Source: an uncultured Prevotella sp.
Lineage (GTDB): Bacteria; Bacteroidota; Bacteroidia; Bacteroidales; Bacteroidaceae
DNA length: 64,000 nt
Reading direction: 5' to 3'
Assembly (NCBI GenBank): GCA_900315955.1
Contig: ONBC01000016.1
Location: forward strand, 41,982 to 105,981
A program made the translations under genes and the position numbers. The notes below the pieces were generated by a model that ran no database searches, was not told the DNA's origin, and was given only the letters and a program-made list of their open reading frames with translations. Every line of letters begins with the position of its first letter. The stretch's first letter is position 1. Shown piece after piece: positions 17,246-26,855 of the stretch.

Positions 17246-18580
17246 ATGAACTTGAAAATTCGTTTATCGGTGTTGACGTTCCTTGAGTTTGGCGTCTGGG
17301 GTGCTTATCTCACATGTATGGGCAACTATTTAGGCGTAGCAGGCTTAGGTGCTCAGATATCATGGTTCTATGCCATTCAGGGCATTGTGTCCATCTTCAT
17401 GCCGACCCTCATCGGTATCGTGGCCGATAAGTGGATTCAGCCCCAAAAGCTCTTGGGCATCTGTCATCTTCTCGCGGGTGGTTTCATGCTTGTTTTATGG
17501 GTTATGGGCATGTCTGCCGGCTTTGGAAATGAGATAGCCAACAAATCGCTATTCATAGCCCTCTATACGCTGAGTGTCGCCTTTTATATGCCCACACTGG
17601 CGTTGACCAACACGACAGCGTTCACGGTGCTGAAGAACAATGGGGGCGATACGGTCACCGACTTTCCACCGATTCGTTCGTGTGGTACCGTGGGATTTAT
17701 CATTGTCATGTGGTTCGTCAACTGTGCGGTATGGGACAACGGGTCGTTCTCTATGACGCTCGCACAAAACGCACACAAGTTCCAGTACACTTACAATCAG
17801 TTTCTTGTATCAGGCCTCTTGAGCCTTATCATGTTCTTCTATGTCTTCACGCTTCCTCAGTGCCGTATTGAAAGAGATGTCCATGCTCAGAAAAAGACCC
17901 TCATGGAGCTCTTCGGACTGGATGCTTTCAAACTTTTCAAAGATCGACGCATGGCTTTGTTCTTCATCTTCTCAGCCCTCTTAGGTATGTCCCTGCAAGT
18001 GACGAACAGTTTTGCCGGTCCCTTCATCTCCAGTTTTCAAGGCAGCAGTGACCCCGTCATTGCCTCATCTTTTGCGGCAAGCAATGCCACCTTGCTGACA
18101 TCTATCTCACAGGTCAGCGAAGCGTTCTGCATTCTTCTCATCCCGTTCTTTCTCAAGCGCTACGGCATCAAAGCAGTGATGCTCATCGCCATGTTCGCCT
18201 GGGTGCTTCGCTTCGGCTTCTTTGGCGTAGGAAACCCCACCATGCCGGGTGTCTTGTTCTTCATCCTTTCCTGCATCGTCTATGGGGTAGCCTTCGACTT
18301 CTTCAATGTGTCGGGAGGTATCTTTGTAGACAAGGAGTGTGACACCTCCGTGAAAGCGTCAGCGCAAGGATTGTTCATGCTAATGACGAATGGCATCGGT
18401 GCCACTGTAGGCACATTGTCTGCCGGAGCCATCGTCAACCATTTCTGTGAATGGACAGACCGTGGAGGATCATCTTATCTCATGGGCAACTGGCAGGCTT
18501 GCTGGTTCATCTTTGCAGGCTTTGCCCTCGCTGTAGGCATTGCTTTTGCGCTGGTTTTCAGACCGGCCAAGAAACAATAA
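17246..18580 (+). CDS. MFS transporter, nucleoside:H+ symporter-like
   Basis: 444 residues with about 12 hydrophobic segments and a central cytoplasmic loop (RIERDVHAQKKTLMELFGLDAFKLF). The N-terminus (LSVLTFLEFGVWGAYLTCMG) and IVADKWIQPQKLLGICHLL loop resemble the NupG/XapB nucleoside symporters. The probable role is uptake of nucleosides across the inner membrane; substrate specificity is inferred from family resemblance only. The DUF151 gene follows 13 nt downstream and may be co-transcribed. Confidence 0.8.
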   Translation: MNLKIRLSVLTFLEFGVWGAYLTCMGNYLGVAGLGAQISWFYAIQGIVSIFMPTLIGIVADKWIQPQKLLGICHLLAGGFMLVLWVMGMSAGFGNEIANKSLFIALYTLSVAFYMPTLALTNTTAFTVLKNNGGDTVTDFPPIRSCGTVGFIIVMWFVNCAVWDNGSFSMTLAQNAHKFQYTYNQFLVSGLLSLIMFFYVFTLPQCRIERDVHAQKKTLMELFGLDAFKLFKDRRMALFFIFSALLGMSLQVTNSFAGPFISSFQGSSDPVIASSFAASNATLLTSISQVSEAFCILLIPFFLKRYGIKAVMLIAMFAWVLRFGFFGVGNPTMPGVLFFILSCIVYGVAFDFFNVSGGIFVDKECDTSVKASAQGLFMLMTNGIGATVGTLSAGAIVNHFCEWTDRGGSSYLMGNWQACWFIFAGFALAVGIAFALVFRPAKKQ

Positions 18581-18593
18581 AGACAAATCTTTA

Positions 18594-19178
18594 ATGACAA
18601 GAATAAAGTTATTTTTACAACAAGCCACCGAGGTCGTCGGAGAGGAGAAGGAAGGATTGCTCATCCTTACCGACTCGTTTCAGGAGCGCCAAATTGCCAT
18701 ACCCTGCAGCAGCAGAATGTACGAAGAGTTTAGGTTGCGCATGAACAAGTCCAAGCACCATGCGGAACTGTCAGACGTTCTCTTCAATGTGATCAAATGG
18801 CAGACAGACCTGTCGTTGGAACTCGTCATCATCAGTGTGGACAACGGTCATTATTCGGCCGTACTAAGCAACACCGACTCACTGGAACAGGTGCCGCTCG
18901 AGGGAGCACAGGCCGTGTTGCTAAACTATATAAGCAAGGATAAGATACCGCTATTCATGGACGAAAGACTGTTCCTAGAACAAAGTTCGGTCTACGACAT
19001 GAAAGCCAAAGGGGTATCCTTGCCTGTCAACACCCTGTCAAGTTCTATGCTCCGTAAAGCTATGGAGAAGGCTATTACAGCGGAGAACTATGAGCTGGCA
19101 TCTCAACTGAGAGACGAACTAAACAGGAGAAACACAGCATCCTCAGACAACAACACTACGAAAGACAGTAGTAACTGA
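18594..19178 (+). CDS. DUF151 (bifunctional nuclease-like) protein with C-terminal UVR motif
   Basis: 194 residues from the ATG at 18594; a longer frame would start inside the upstream transporter gene. The DUF151 domain occupies about 15-135 (LTDSFQERQIAIPCSS, YSAVLSNTD). A UvrB/UvrC-type UVR helix follows near the C-terminus (LRKAMEKAITAENYELASQL, about 160-180), then a Ser/Asn-rich tail. UVR motifs mediate protein contacts in nucleotide excision repair, so a DNA-repair or nucleic-acid link is plausible but unproven. Leads into rsmE after 4 nt. Confidence 0.8.
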   Translation: MTRIKLFLQQATEVVGEEKEGLLILTDSFQERQIAIPCSSRMYEEFRLRMNKSKHHAELSDVLFNVIKWQTDLSLELVIISVDNGHYSAVLSNTDSLEQVPLEGAQAVLLNYISKDKIPLFMDERLFLEQSSVYDMKAKGVSLPVNTLSSSMLRKAMEKAITAENYELASQLRDELNRRNTASSDNNTTKDSSN

Positions 19179-19182
19179 ACCG

Positions 19183-19905
19183 ATGAAAGAAGAACGATAT
19201 TTTTATGTCCCTAATGCTGCAACCAGCAGTGAACTCCCCGAGCAAGAAGCACAGCATGCTATCCGCGTGTTGCGGCTCACAGAAGGAGACGACATCTATC
19301 TGATGGATGGAGTAGGTCACTTCTACAAGGCTGAGGTTGGCATGACTTCCAAGAAACGATGTTTCTATCACCTTTCAGAGACATTGCCACAACAGAAGAC
19401 ATGGTCTGGGAATATCCATCTTGCCATCGCTCCCACAAAGATGATGGAGCGCATCGAATGGATGGTAGAGAAAGCTACCGAGATAGGCTTCGACCGCGTG
19501 AGTTTCGTCGATTGTAAGTTCTCTGAACGCCACGTAATTCGAACGGATCGCATCGAAAAGATCGTAATAGCTGCCCTGAAACAGAGTCGTAAAGCCTTCA
19601 AGCCCATCGTAGACGAGCTAATGCCGTTCAACGACTTCGTTGAATCTTGCCAAGCCGATTATAAGTTCATTGCGCACTGTTACAACGATCAGGAACGTAT
19701 CGACCTCTACGACCAGTTGCTCACCCTGCCCAAAGAAGCGACCGTGTGTGTGATGGTCGGGCCGGAAGGCGACTTTGCGACAGATGAAGTAGAGCACGCC
19801 CTCGCTCATGGCTTCAAACCCATCACGCTCGGCAACAGTCGTCTGCGAACGGAGACAGCAGGGCTGATGGCTGTGACAATGGCACAACTCACGAAAAGAA
19901 TCTGA
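19183..19905 (+). CDS. rsmE: 16S rRNA m3U1498 methyltransferase RsmE
   Basis: 240 residues. Methylates N3 of uridine 1498 in 16S rRNA using SAM. N-terminal PUA-like domain (about 1-75), then the SPOUT domain with its knotted C-terminal motif VMVGPEGDFATDEVEHAL and ITLGNSRLRTETAGLMAV. MMERIEWMVEKATEIGFD is another family signature. Gaps to its neighbours are 4 and 19 nt, so it belongs to a longer plus-strand transcript. Confidence 0.94.
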   Translation: MKEERYFYVPNAATSSELPEQEAQHAIRVLRLTEGDDIYLMDGVGHFYKAEVGMTSKKRCFYHLSETLPQQKTWSGNIHLAIAPTKMMERIEWMVEKATEIGFDRVSFVDCKFSERHVIRTDRIEKIVIAALKQSRKAFKPIVDELMPFNDFVESCQADYKFIAHCYNDQERIDLYDQLLTLPKEATVCVMVGPEGDFATDEVEHALAHGFKPITLGNSRLRTETAGLMAVTMAQLTKRI

Positions 19906-19924
19906 AATACACAAATTATTAAAT

Positions 19925-21286
19925 ATGATGAAATGCCATTTAAGGATACCCACATCTCTATTTTTATCCTTTTGTCTGTGCGCGTTGATCGCATTGACGG
20001 CATCGTGCTCCGGAAATGACTACCTCAATGCCATTCCCTCGGAGAGCCAGATGCTGATAAGGTTGAATACCACCAAACTCAGTGGCACGAAGAGTCCGCT
20101 CATTCTCAAGTCGCTGCTACACGTGAACAATGTCGATGAGACGGGACTCGACCTATCAAAAGATGTCTATTTCTTCGAGGACGGACAAGGCAATTTTGGA
20201 ATCTGCGCCAAGGTGAGCAGCGACAGTAAGTTAGAGAAGACCTTAAAACAAGCTGGCCTCAGCCTGACCAAACGTCACGATTGTCAGTTTGCAGCCCTTC
20301 CTTCCAACTGGGTTATTGGCTTCTCCGACGAGGCGACTCTCATGATGGGGCCCGTGATACCCGCAGCTCAAGACGACATGATGACGCTGATGGCGCGTTA
20401 TCTGGGCTCAGATGAGGACGATGGCATTAAGGCTTCCCCAATGTACGCCACTGCCGACTCCATCGAGGCACCCATGGCACTGGTCTCACAGACCAAGGCG
20501 CTACCTGAACAGTTTGTCGCTCCCTTCACTATCGGAGCCCCGAAAGATGCTGACCCGGCTGACGTCATGCTCGCAGCGGCCATGGAGGTCAAGAACGGAC
20601 GACTGCTCATGCACGGCAAAACGTTCTCATATAAGAAAGGTATCAATTCGGCTATAGAAAAAGCCTCGAAGGTTTACCGGCCCATCAAAGGAACCTATCT
20701 TAAAGCCATGTCGCAGAACGATGTGTTAGGACTCTTCCTCAACGTAGACGGCAAACAGTTCCATCAACTGATGATTCAAAATCGTGCCATCACAGCTATG
20801 CTGGCAGGGATCAACGCTGCCATCGATATGGATAACATCTTGAAGAGTGTGAACGGTGACCTCACGCTCGTCTCCTCGTCCTTAGGCAAAGACAACTTCC
20901 ACCTCATGATGGCGGCGAAGCTGGCCGGAGCGCCCTGGCTGGCCGATGTAGACTATTGGAAGCAGAGTGTGCCCTCCGGCGGACATATCGGAGACTGGGG
21001 TAAGAACTGCTACTATTATACAGGAAGTGGAACGACCTATTATTTTGGAGTCACTCCCGACATGCAGTATATGAGCGGCGGATCTCCGGAAGAAGCCAAG
21101 CAGAGCATCACATCGTCGAAGAAGCCTATCTCTACTGATTTGCAGCATCTTATCACCGGAAAGAAGTTCGCGATGATTGTCAATTTCCAGGCGTTGGGAA
21201 CAGGGAAGGCAGCTGCCGTGACTTCACTTCTCAAGCCACTGTTCGGCAAAGTCAACACCATTGTCTACACCATGGATGAGAAATAG
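19925..21286 (+). CDS. DUF4836-family lipoprotein
   Basis: 453 residues. Signal peptide with lipobox LTASC (Cys28), then an NAIPSESQMLIRLNTTKLS start typical of this Bacteroidetes family of unknown function, which has repeated beta-rich lobes (DVYFFEDGQGNFGICAKV, LGLFLNVDGKQFHQL). Two adjacent ATGs exist at 19925 and 19928. It precedes an ABC ATPase and a FtsX-like permease by 8 nt plus overlapping starts, which raises the possibility that lipoprotein and transporter act together, though this is only neighbourhood evidence. Confidence 0.75.
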   Translation: MMKCHLRIPTSLFLSFCLCALIALTASCSGNDYLNAIPSESQMLIRLNTTKLSGTKSPLILKSLLHVNNVDETGLDLSKDVYFFEDGQGNFGICAKVSSDSKLEKTLKQAGLSLTKRHDCQFAALPSNWVIGFSDEATLMMGPVIPAAQDDMMTLMARYLGSDEDDGIKASPMYATADSIEAPMALVSQTKALPEQFVAPFTIGAPKDADPADVMLAAAMEVKNGRLLMHGKTFSYKKGINSAIEKASKVYRPIKGTYLKAMSQNDVLGLFLNVDGKQFHQLMIQNRAITAMLAGINAAIDMDNILKSVNGDLTLVSSSLGKDNFHLMMAAKLAGAPWLADVDYWKQSVPSGGHIGDWGKNCYYYTGSGTTYYFGVTPDMQYMSGGSPEEAKQSITSSKKPISTDLQHLITGKKFAMIVNFQALGTGKAAAVTSLLKPLFGKVNTIVYTMDEK

Positions 21287-21345
21287 GTTGACAAATGACC
21301 GGGAAGGAAGTTCATGAACAGAATAAAGATTATATATACACACAA

Positions 21346-21990
21346 ATGAATAAGATAACTTTCCAAAAAGTCGTACCAAGCGTTTTCTCAGAGCGCAGGG
21401 ATCTTGTCTCTGACATTTGGGCCAACGACATCTCTTTTGAGAAAGGACATCTCTACCTTGTCGAGGCAGACTCCGGCAAGGGCAAGAGCACCTTCTGCAG
21501 TTATGTCGTAGGCTATCGCCACGATTACACGGGCCACGTCTTCTTCGACGACAACGATACCAAGACGTACAGTGTCTCCCAGTGGGTGGAGATGCGCCGC
21601 AACCATATCAGCCATCTCTTCCAGGAGCTTCGCCTCTTCCCGGAACTGACAGCCATGGAGAACATTCAGATCAAGAACAAGCTCACCGGCTTCAAGTCGG
21701 AGAAACAAATCCTTGAGTGGTTTGACATGCTCGGTATTGGTGATAAGACCAATTCGCTCATCGGCCGCATGTCGTTCGGACAACAGCAGCGTGTGGCCAT
21801 GATCCGTGCGCTCGTACAGCCGTTCGATTTCATCCTCGCCGATGAGCCGATCTCACACCTCGACGACCGCAACGCCGCCATCATGGGAAAGATTATGATG
21901 GACGAGGCCAAGAGCCAGGGAGCCGGTGTCATTGTCACGAGCATCGGCAAACACATGAACTTAAACTATGAAAGGACGGTGAAGCTATGA
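21346..21990 (+). CDS. ABC transporter ATP-binding protein (LolD/MacB type)
   Basis: 214 residues from the ATG at 21346; an upstream in-frame ATG at 21295 would add 17 polar residues that do not fit the family. Walker A reads ADSGKGKST (about 41-49), where the usual first glycine is alanine. The Q-loop (HLFQELRLFPELTAMENI), signature MSFGQQQRVAMIRAL and Walker B DFILADEPISHLDD are intact, as is the H-loop region (VTSIGKHMN). Overlaps the permease gene by 4 nt, so translation is coupled. Likely powers a lipoprotein- or peptide-type exporter with the next gene. Confidence 0.88.
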   Translation: MNKITFQKVVPSVFSERRDLVSDIWANDISFEKGHLYLVEADSGKGKSTFCSYVVGYRHDYTGHVFFDDNDTKTYSVSQWVEMRRNHISHLFQELRLFPELTAMENIQIKNKLTGFKSEKQILEWFDMLGIGDKTNSLIGRMSFGQQQRVAMIRALVQPFDFILADEPISHLDDRNAAIMGKIMMDEAKSQGAGVIVTSIGKHMNLNYERTVKL

Positions 21991-23186
21991 ATCTCGTTTG
22001 GAAACTCTTACGTCAACATATCAGCATTCCCCAGTTTGTGGGGTTTGCCTTCGCCAATCTCTTTGGCATGCTGATCGTCTTGTTGGGCTATCAGTTCTAC
22101 AAGGATGTCTCTCCGGTCTTTACGAGTGAGGACTCCTTCATGAAGTCCAACTATATCATCGTTGAGAAAAAGATTGGGACGGGAAGCACCTTGTCGGGAC
22201 GTTCCAATGCCTTCACAAAAGAAGACATCAGCGACCTCAACAACGCTCATTTCTCGCTGAAGACGGGAGCCTTCACATCCAACCAATACACGGTGACAGC
22301 CCGCATGGGCATCAGCGGTACGAACATTCTCAACTCTGAGATCTTCTTAGAGAGTATCCCCGATGCCTTTGTCGATGCACCGAAAGGCACCTGGAGCTAC
22401 AAACCTGGCGACCATGTGGTGCCGATCATCTTACCCCGTAGCTACATCGCCATGTACAACTTCGGCTTCGCACAGAACCGCTCACTGCCGAAGATCAGTG
22501 ACGGCCTTGTGGGTATGATCGATTTCGACATCTTCGTCCAGGGCAACAACAAAAGTGATTCATTCAAGGGCTGCGTCATCGGTTTCTCATCACGTGTGAG
22601 CAGTATCCTCGTGCCACAGGCGTTCATGGATTGGTCCAACCAGACGTTCGCACCCGACAAGCACCCCGATCCCTCACGGCTGATCCTTGACCCCGACAAC
22701 AGTAAGACGGAGCAGATGACAAAATACTTTGACCGCCACGGTTACGAGGTAGAGGACGACAAGCTAAACACGGAAAAGACGACCTATTTCCTGCGCCTCA
22801 TGGTCACCATGGTCATGGTCGTGGGGCTCGTCATCTCCATCCTGAGTTTCTATATCCTCATGCTCAGCATCTATCTGCTCGTGCAGAAGAACTCGTCGAA
22901 GCTGGAGAACCTGCTGCTCATCGGCTACAGTCCACAACAGGTGGCGAAACCTTATCAGTTGCTGACTATCTTCCTGAATTTAGGAGTGCTCATCATCGCA
23001 CTCATCGCCATCGTCTTCATCCGAGCCTACTATATGGGTGTCATCTCCACGCTTTTCCCGAACCTTGACGGTGGGACGATGCTGCCGGCACTCATCTTAG
23101 GCATCTGTCTGTTCCTCTTGGTGAGCATCTGTAACATTATCGCCATCCATCGCAAGATCACCTCTATCTGGCAAAGAAAAGAATAA
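21987..23186 (+). CDS. ABC transporter permease, FtsX/MacB-like
   Basis: 399 residues. One membrane segment near the N-terminus (FVGFAFANLFGMLIVLLGYQ), a large periplasmic domain of about 230 residues, then three C-terminal segments (VTMVMVVGLVISILSFYIL; LLTIFLNLGVLIIALIAIVF; MLPALILGICLFLLVSICNI). The loop VQKNSSKLENLLLIGYSPQQV resembles the coupling region of FtsX-type permeases. The start overlaps the ATPase stop and its own stop overlaps the next ATG. The transported substrate is unknown. Confidence 0.85.
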   Translation: MNLVWKLLRQHISIPQFVGFAFANLFGMLIVLLGYQFYKDVSPVFTSEDSFMKSNYIIVEKKIGTGSTLSGRSNAFTKEDISDLNNAHFSLKTGAFTSNQYTVTARMGISGTNILNSEIFLESIPDAFVDAPKGTWSYKPGDHVVPIILPRSYIAMYNFGFAQNRSLPKISDGLVGMIDFDIFVQGNNKSDSFKGCVIGFSSRVSSILVPQAFMDWSNQTFAPDKHPDPSRLILDPDNSKTEQMTKYFDRHGYEVEDDKLNTEKTTYFLRLMVTMVMVVGLVISILSFYILMLSIYLLVQKNSSKLENLLLIGYSPQQVAKPYQLLTIFLNLGVLIIALIAIVFIRAYYMGVISTLFPNLDGGTMLPALILGICLFLLVSICNIIAIHRKITSIWQRKE

Positions 23187-24103
23187 TGCAAAACAAAAAA
23201 ACAAATAATCATGTCGGTCAGAAGGCCCAGCAGCGTTTCGACAATTACACCGTTGAGGAGCCAGCCAGGCTCCTCGACTGGCTGCTGTCTCATCTCCAAG
23301 AGAGTCGCTCCAAGGTGAAGGCGACGCTCTCAGGGCATGGCATCAAGGTCAACAACAAGATCATCACTCAGTTCGATTATCCCTTGCAGCCTGGGATGAA
23401 GATCTCCGTCAGCAAGACGAAACAGAACGTGGAGTTCAAGAACCGCTATGTTCATATCGTTTACGAAGACCGTTATCTCCTCATCGTGGATAAGAAGCCG
23501 GGCATCCTCTCGATGGCGGCGGGCCACAGCACGCTCAACGTCAAGACCGTACTCGACGACTATCTCCGACAGACACGCCAGCACTGTACGGCTCATATAG
23601 TCCACCGCCTCGACCGTGACACGAGCGGACTGATGGTCTATGCCAAAGACAAGGAGACGGAACTGCGCTTCGAGTCCGACTGGCATAACATCGTCTTCGA
23701 CCGTCGCTACGTAGCCGTGCTCTCGGGAGTCATGGAACAGGATGAGGGAACGGTAGAGAACTGGCTCAAGGACAACCGCGCGTACTTCACCTACAGTTCG
23801 CCCTACGACAACGGAGGCAAGTATGCCATCACCCATTATCATGTCCTTGCACACACAGATGCTCACTCTCTGGTTGAATTTAAGTTGGAGACCGGACGTA
23901 AGAATCAGATCCGCGTCCATGCTGCCGACTTAGGCCATCCTGTGTGTGGCGATGTCAAGTATGGCAATGGCGACGATCCCATCGGCCGTCTCTGCCTCCA
24001 CGCTTTCCGTCTCTGCTTCTACCATCCCGTGACCCACAAGCCCATGGAGTTTGAAACCGAGATCCCACGCTCGTTCTCTTCGCTCTTCGCCCGGCATTCG
24101 TAA
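23186..24103 (+). CDS. RluA-family pseudouridine synthase with S4 domain
   Basis: 305 residues. An N-terminal S4 RNA-binding domain (about 25-75, LLDWLLSHLQESRSKVKATL) precedes the catalytic domain. The latter has VHRLDRDTSGLMVYAKDKE with the catalytic aspartate, VDKKPGILSMAAGHS, and LKLETGRKNQIRVHAADLGH. These enzymes isomerise uridine to pseudouridine in rRNA or tRNA; which position is not determinable here. Shares one base with the permease stop, so it is in the same transcript. Confidence 0.9.
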   Translation: MQNKKTNNHVGQKAQQRFDNYTVEEPARLLDWLLSHLQESRSKVKATLSGHGIKVNNKIITQFDYPLQPGMKISVSKTKQNVEFKNRYVHIVYEDRYLLIVDKKPGILSMAAGHSTLNVKTVLDDYLRQTRQHCTAHIVHRLDRDTSGLMVYAKDKETELRFESDWHNIVFDRRYVAVLSGVMEQDEGTVENWLKDNRAYFTYSSPYDNGGKYAITHYHVLAHTDAHSLVEFKLETGRKNQIRVHAADLGHPVCGDVKYGNGDDPIGRLCLHAFRLCFYHPVTHKPMEFETEIPRSFSSLFARHS

Positions 24104-24142
24104 CGCTTCACTTTTTACACTTCATTTTCACACTCCACTTCC

Positions 24143-24295
24143 ATGACCGACTACATCCTCGCGCTTCTCGTCATCATCGTTGCCATCTTCATCATCAAGA
24201 AGGTGGCAACCTGTCTCATCAAGAGCATAGTGGCCATCATCGCCTTGGCCATTCTGGTTTATCTGTTCACGAAAACGGGATTGATATCCATCTAA
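24143..24295 (+). CDS. Small two-helix membrane protein
   Basis: A 50-residue frame following the pseudouridine synthase by 39 nt. It has two hydrophobic stretches, YILALLVIIVAIFII and SIVAIIALAILVYLF, separated by a short basic loop (KKVATCLIK), and ends TGLISI. The composition is unlike a random frame and fits a small inner-membrane protein. Similar tiny hydrophobic proteins occur at this kind of position in Bacteroidales, but I cannot name a family. Confidence 0.55.
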   Translation: MTDYILALLVIIVAIFIIKKVATCLIKSIVAIIALAILVYLFTKTGLISI

Positions 24296-24379
24296 GCAAA
24301 CAGAGGAGGAGAATCTCGATAGAAAACTGAAACTCGATAATTTTCTTCCTATTTCTTCTCCTATTATTTTGAAAAACCT

Positions 24380-24387
24380 TATCTTTG
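24380..24387 (+). promoter_or_regulatory. -7 promoter element upstream of trpB2
   Basis: TATCTTTG fits TAnnTTTG and lies about 30 nt before the trpB start. No convincing -33 TTTG is seen at the right distance. Confidence 0.45.
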
Positions 24388-24415
24388 CAATAGTAATCAA
24401 TTAAATACTCCGATT

Positions 24416-25786
24416 ATGAAGCATCAAAAGAAATTTCTACTGTCAGAACAAGACTTACCCACACAGTGGTACAACATACAAGCCGAGATGCCCAACAAAC
24501 CTCTGCCTCCCTTGAATCCCAAGACGCATGAGCCTATGAAAGCAGAGGATCTGGCCCATATCTTCAACCTCGAATGCTCAAAGCAGGAGCTCGACCAGAC
24601 ACACCCTTGGATCGATATTCCAGAGGAGGTTCAGGAGAAATATGCTTATTATCGCGCCACGCCGCTCGTACGCGCCTACGCTTTCGAACAGTCGCTCGGT
24701 ACGCGTGCCCACATCTACTTCAAGAACGAGAGCACGAATCCGCTCGGCTCCCACAAGATCAACTCTGCACTACCACAGTGTTACTACTGTAAGAAAGAGG
24801 GTGACACGAATGTCACGACAGAGACCGGTGCCGGTCAGTGGGGGTGTGCCTTATCCTATGCCGCCAAACTTTATGGACTGGAGGCTGCCGTCTATCAGGT
24901 GAAGATCACGATGCAACAGAAGCCTTATCGTTCGTACCTCATGCGCACTTTCGGCGCTACGGTGCAGGGCTCTCCCTCGATGTCGACACGCGCCGGCAAG
25001 GATATCATCACGCGCGACCCGAACCATCCCGGCTCGTTAGGTACGGCAATCTCTGAGGCTATCGAACTGGCTACCACGACACCGGGCTGCAAGTACACCC
25101 TCGGATCCGTGCTCAACCACGTGGCGCTCCATCAGACAATCATCGGCCTGGAGGCAGAGAAGCAGATGGAGATGGCAGGTGAATATCCCGATAAGGTCAT
25201 CGCATGCTTCGGGGGCGGCAGCAACTTTGGCGGCATTGCCTTTCCCTTCATGCGTCATGTCTTCGACGGCTCCCACAAAGACACGGAGTTTATAGCAGCA
25301 GAGCCGGAGAGTTGTCCGAAACTCACGCGCGGTAAGTTTGAATACGACTACGGCGATGAAGCCGGCTACACGCCCTTGCTGCCGATGTACACGCTCGGGC
25401 ACGACTTCAAGCCGGCTAACATCCATGCCGGTGGTCTTCGGTACCATGGTGCCGGCATGATCATCTCGCGGTTGGTCAAAGACGGCTACATGCATGGCAT
25501 CGACATCCCGCAGCTGGAGAGCTTCCAGGCCGGCATGCTCTTTGCACGGACAGAAGGTATCGTCCCAGCCCCCGAAAGTTGCCACGCCATCGCTGCTACG
25601 ATCCGGGAGGCACAGAAAGCCAACGAGGAAGGCAAGACGCCCGTCATCCTCTTCAACCTCTCCGGGCACGGCCTCATCGATATGCCGTCTTATATGAGCT
25701 ACATCGATGGAGACCTGTCCAACTATCGTGTGACAGACGCTGAGATTCAGAAGAATCTTAAGGATGTGCCGATGAAGATTGATTAA
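24416..25786 (+). CDS. Tryptophan synthase beta-like protein (TrpB2 type)
   Basis: 456 residues, longer than classical TrpB, as is usual for the TrpB2 group. The PLP lysine lies in NPLGSHKINSAL, the phosphate-binding loop is CFGGGSNFGGIAFPF, and FNLSGHGLIDMPSYMSYI closes the protein. The family condenses indole (or related substrates) with serine. It is not in a trp operon here, which is common for TrpB2; the in vivo role may be indole salvage. Next gene follows by 5 nt. Confidence 0.9.
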   Translation: MKHQKKFLLSEQDLPTQWYNIQAEMPNKPLPPLNPKTHEPMKAEDLAHIFNLECSKQELDQTHPWIDIPEEVQEKYAYYRATPLVRAYAFEQSLGTRAHIYFKNESTNPLGSHKINSALPQCYYCKKEGDTNVTTETGAGQWGCALSYAAKLYGLEAAVYQVKITMQQKPYRSYLMRTFGATVQGSPSMSTRAGKDIITRDPNHPGSLGTAISEAIELATTTPGCKYTLGSVLNHVALHQTIIGLEAEKQMEMAGEYPDKVIACFGGGSNFGGIAFPFMRHVFDGSHKDTEFIAAEPESCPKLTRGKFEYDYGDEAGYTPLLPMYTLGHDFKPANIHAGGLRYHGAGMIISRLVKDGYMHGIDIPQLESFQAGMLFARTEGIVPAPESCHAIAATIREAQKANEEGKTPVILFNLSGHGLIDMPSYMSYIDGDLSNYRVTDAEIQKNLKDVPMKID

Positions 25787-25791
25787 AAAAT

Positions 25792-26292
25792 ATGATAACC
25801 ATTAAGCACACCACCTTACAAGAAGCAGCAGAGAAAGGCATGGACGAGTTTCTGCAGGCCATCACCGACAGCATCTATGAGGCTATCGGTGGAGCGCTGA
25901 CAGCAGAGACGATGGCGAAACTCAACAGCGACCAGATAACGCTCCTTGCCTATATCATCTTGCGCGATGCAGTGATGGACGGGGGATTCGTGGAACTCAT
26001 CCACAACGGCTACGGACCCTTTATCTATCTCAATCCGTTTGCCAAAGCCGTGCGCAACTGGGGCTTGCATGATCTCTACAAGATGATCAGTGAGACCCAT
26101 CGGCTCTACGGCAAATACCATGAACGGATCGAAAAAGACTGCACGCAAGAGGAGTTTGACGCTCTCTATGAACAGTTCCCCGAGTTTGACGACTATGATG
26201 ACGCGTTCGTGGAGCACGAAGAAGAGTTTACATCCGATGTAGCCCACTACGTGGACGATCACCTGGAGGACTTCTGCGAGATAGAAAAATAG
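25792..26292 (+). CDS. DMP19/DUF4375-like acidic protein
   Basis: 166 residues, no signal peptide, strongly acidic C-terminus ([20 protein letters not shown]). The central region ([40 protein letters not shown]) matches the DMP19-type fold in which an acidic surface may mimic DNA. Those proteins interact with DNA-binding factors in a few studied bacteria; here the role is unknown. It sits between trpB2 and smpB with gaps of 5 and 4 nt. Confidence 0.7.
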   Translation: MITIKHTTLQEAAEKGMDEFLQAITDSIYEAIGGALTAETMAKLNSDQITLLAYIILRDAVMDGGFVELIHNGYGPFIYLNPFAKAVRNWGLHDLYKMISETHRLYGKYHERIEKDCTQEEFDALYEQFPEFDDYDDAFVEHEEEFTSDVAHYVDDHLEDFCEIEK

Positions 26293-26296
26293 ACTT

Positions 26297-26782
26297 ATGA
26301 ACAAGACTGAACAAGAATTGCGCCGGAAGAGTCCGGTACAGATACGCAACAAGAAAGCATCGTTTCTTTATAATTTCATCGATACTTACACCGCCGGCAT
26401 CGTGCTGACGGGGACAGAGATCAAGTCGATACGCATGGGCAAAGCCTCACTCGTCGACTCGTTCTGCTATATCAACAATGGAGAGATCTGGGTCAAAGGC
26501 ATGAATATCTCTCCTTATTTCTACGGCTCACGCGCCAACGTGCCCTCACGTCGTGACCGCAAGCTCCTGCTCAACAAACGGGAGATTCGCCACCTTGCAG
26601 AAGACACGAAGACACCCGGACTGACCATCGTTCCCACTCTGGTCTTTATCGACGATAAGGGTCGGGCGAAGATGGACATCGCCCTCGCACGCGGTAAGAA
26701 GGAATACGATAAGCGCCAGACGCTGAAAGAAAAAGAAGACCGGCGCGAGATGGATCGCGCTACAAAGCACTACAGAATATAG
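26297..26782 (+). CDS. smpB: SsrA-binding protein SmpB
   Basis: 161 residues, the usual length. Binds tmRNA and guides it into stalled ribosomes. Family motifs: [36 protein letters not shown], the [20 protein letters not shown] block and the basic tail with [19 protein letters not shown]. Its RNA partner, tmRNA, lies in the same window at 45935-46295. Confidence 0.96.
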   Translation: MNKTEQELRRKSPVQIRNKKASFLYNFIDTYTAGIVLTGTEIKSIRMGKASLVDSFCYINNGEIWVKGMNISPYFYGSRANVPSRRDRKLLLNKREIRHLAEDTKTPGLTIVPTLVFIDDKGRAKMDIALARGKKEYDKRQTLKEKEDRREMDRATKHYRI

Positions 26783-26820
26783 CAAACAGCAGAAAGATAC
26801 GTCCTGATTAAAATTTTTGA

Positions 26821-26851
26821 AACAGTGACCGGCCCAAGACCGGTCACTGTT
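26821..26851. terminator. Bidirectional terminator after smpB
   Basis: Perfect 12-bp stem, AACAGTGACCGG (26821-26832) and CCGGTCACTGTT (26840-26851), with a 7-nt loop and a T-rich tail on the plus side; an A-rich stretch on the other side serves the convergent gene. Confidence 0.85.
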
Positions 26852-26855
26852 CTTT

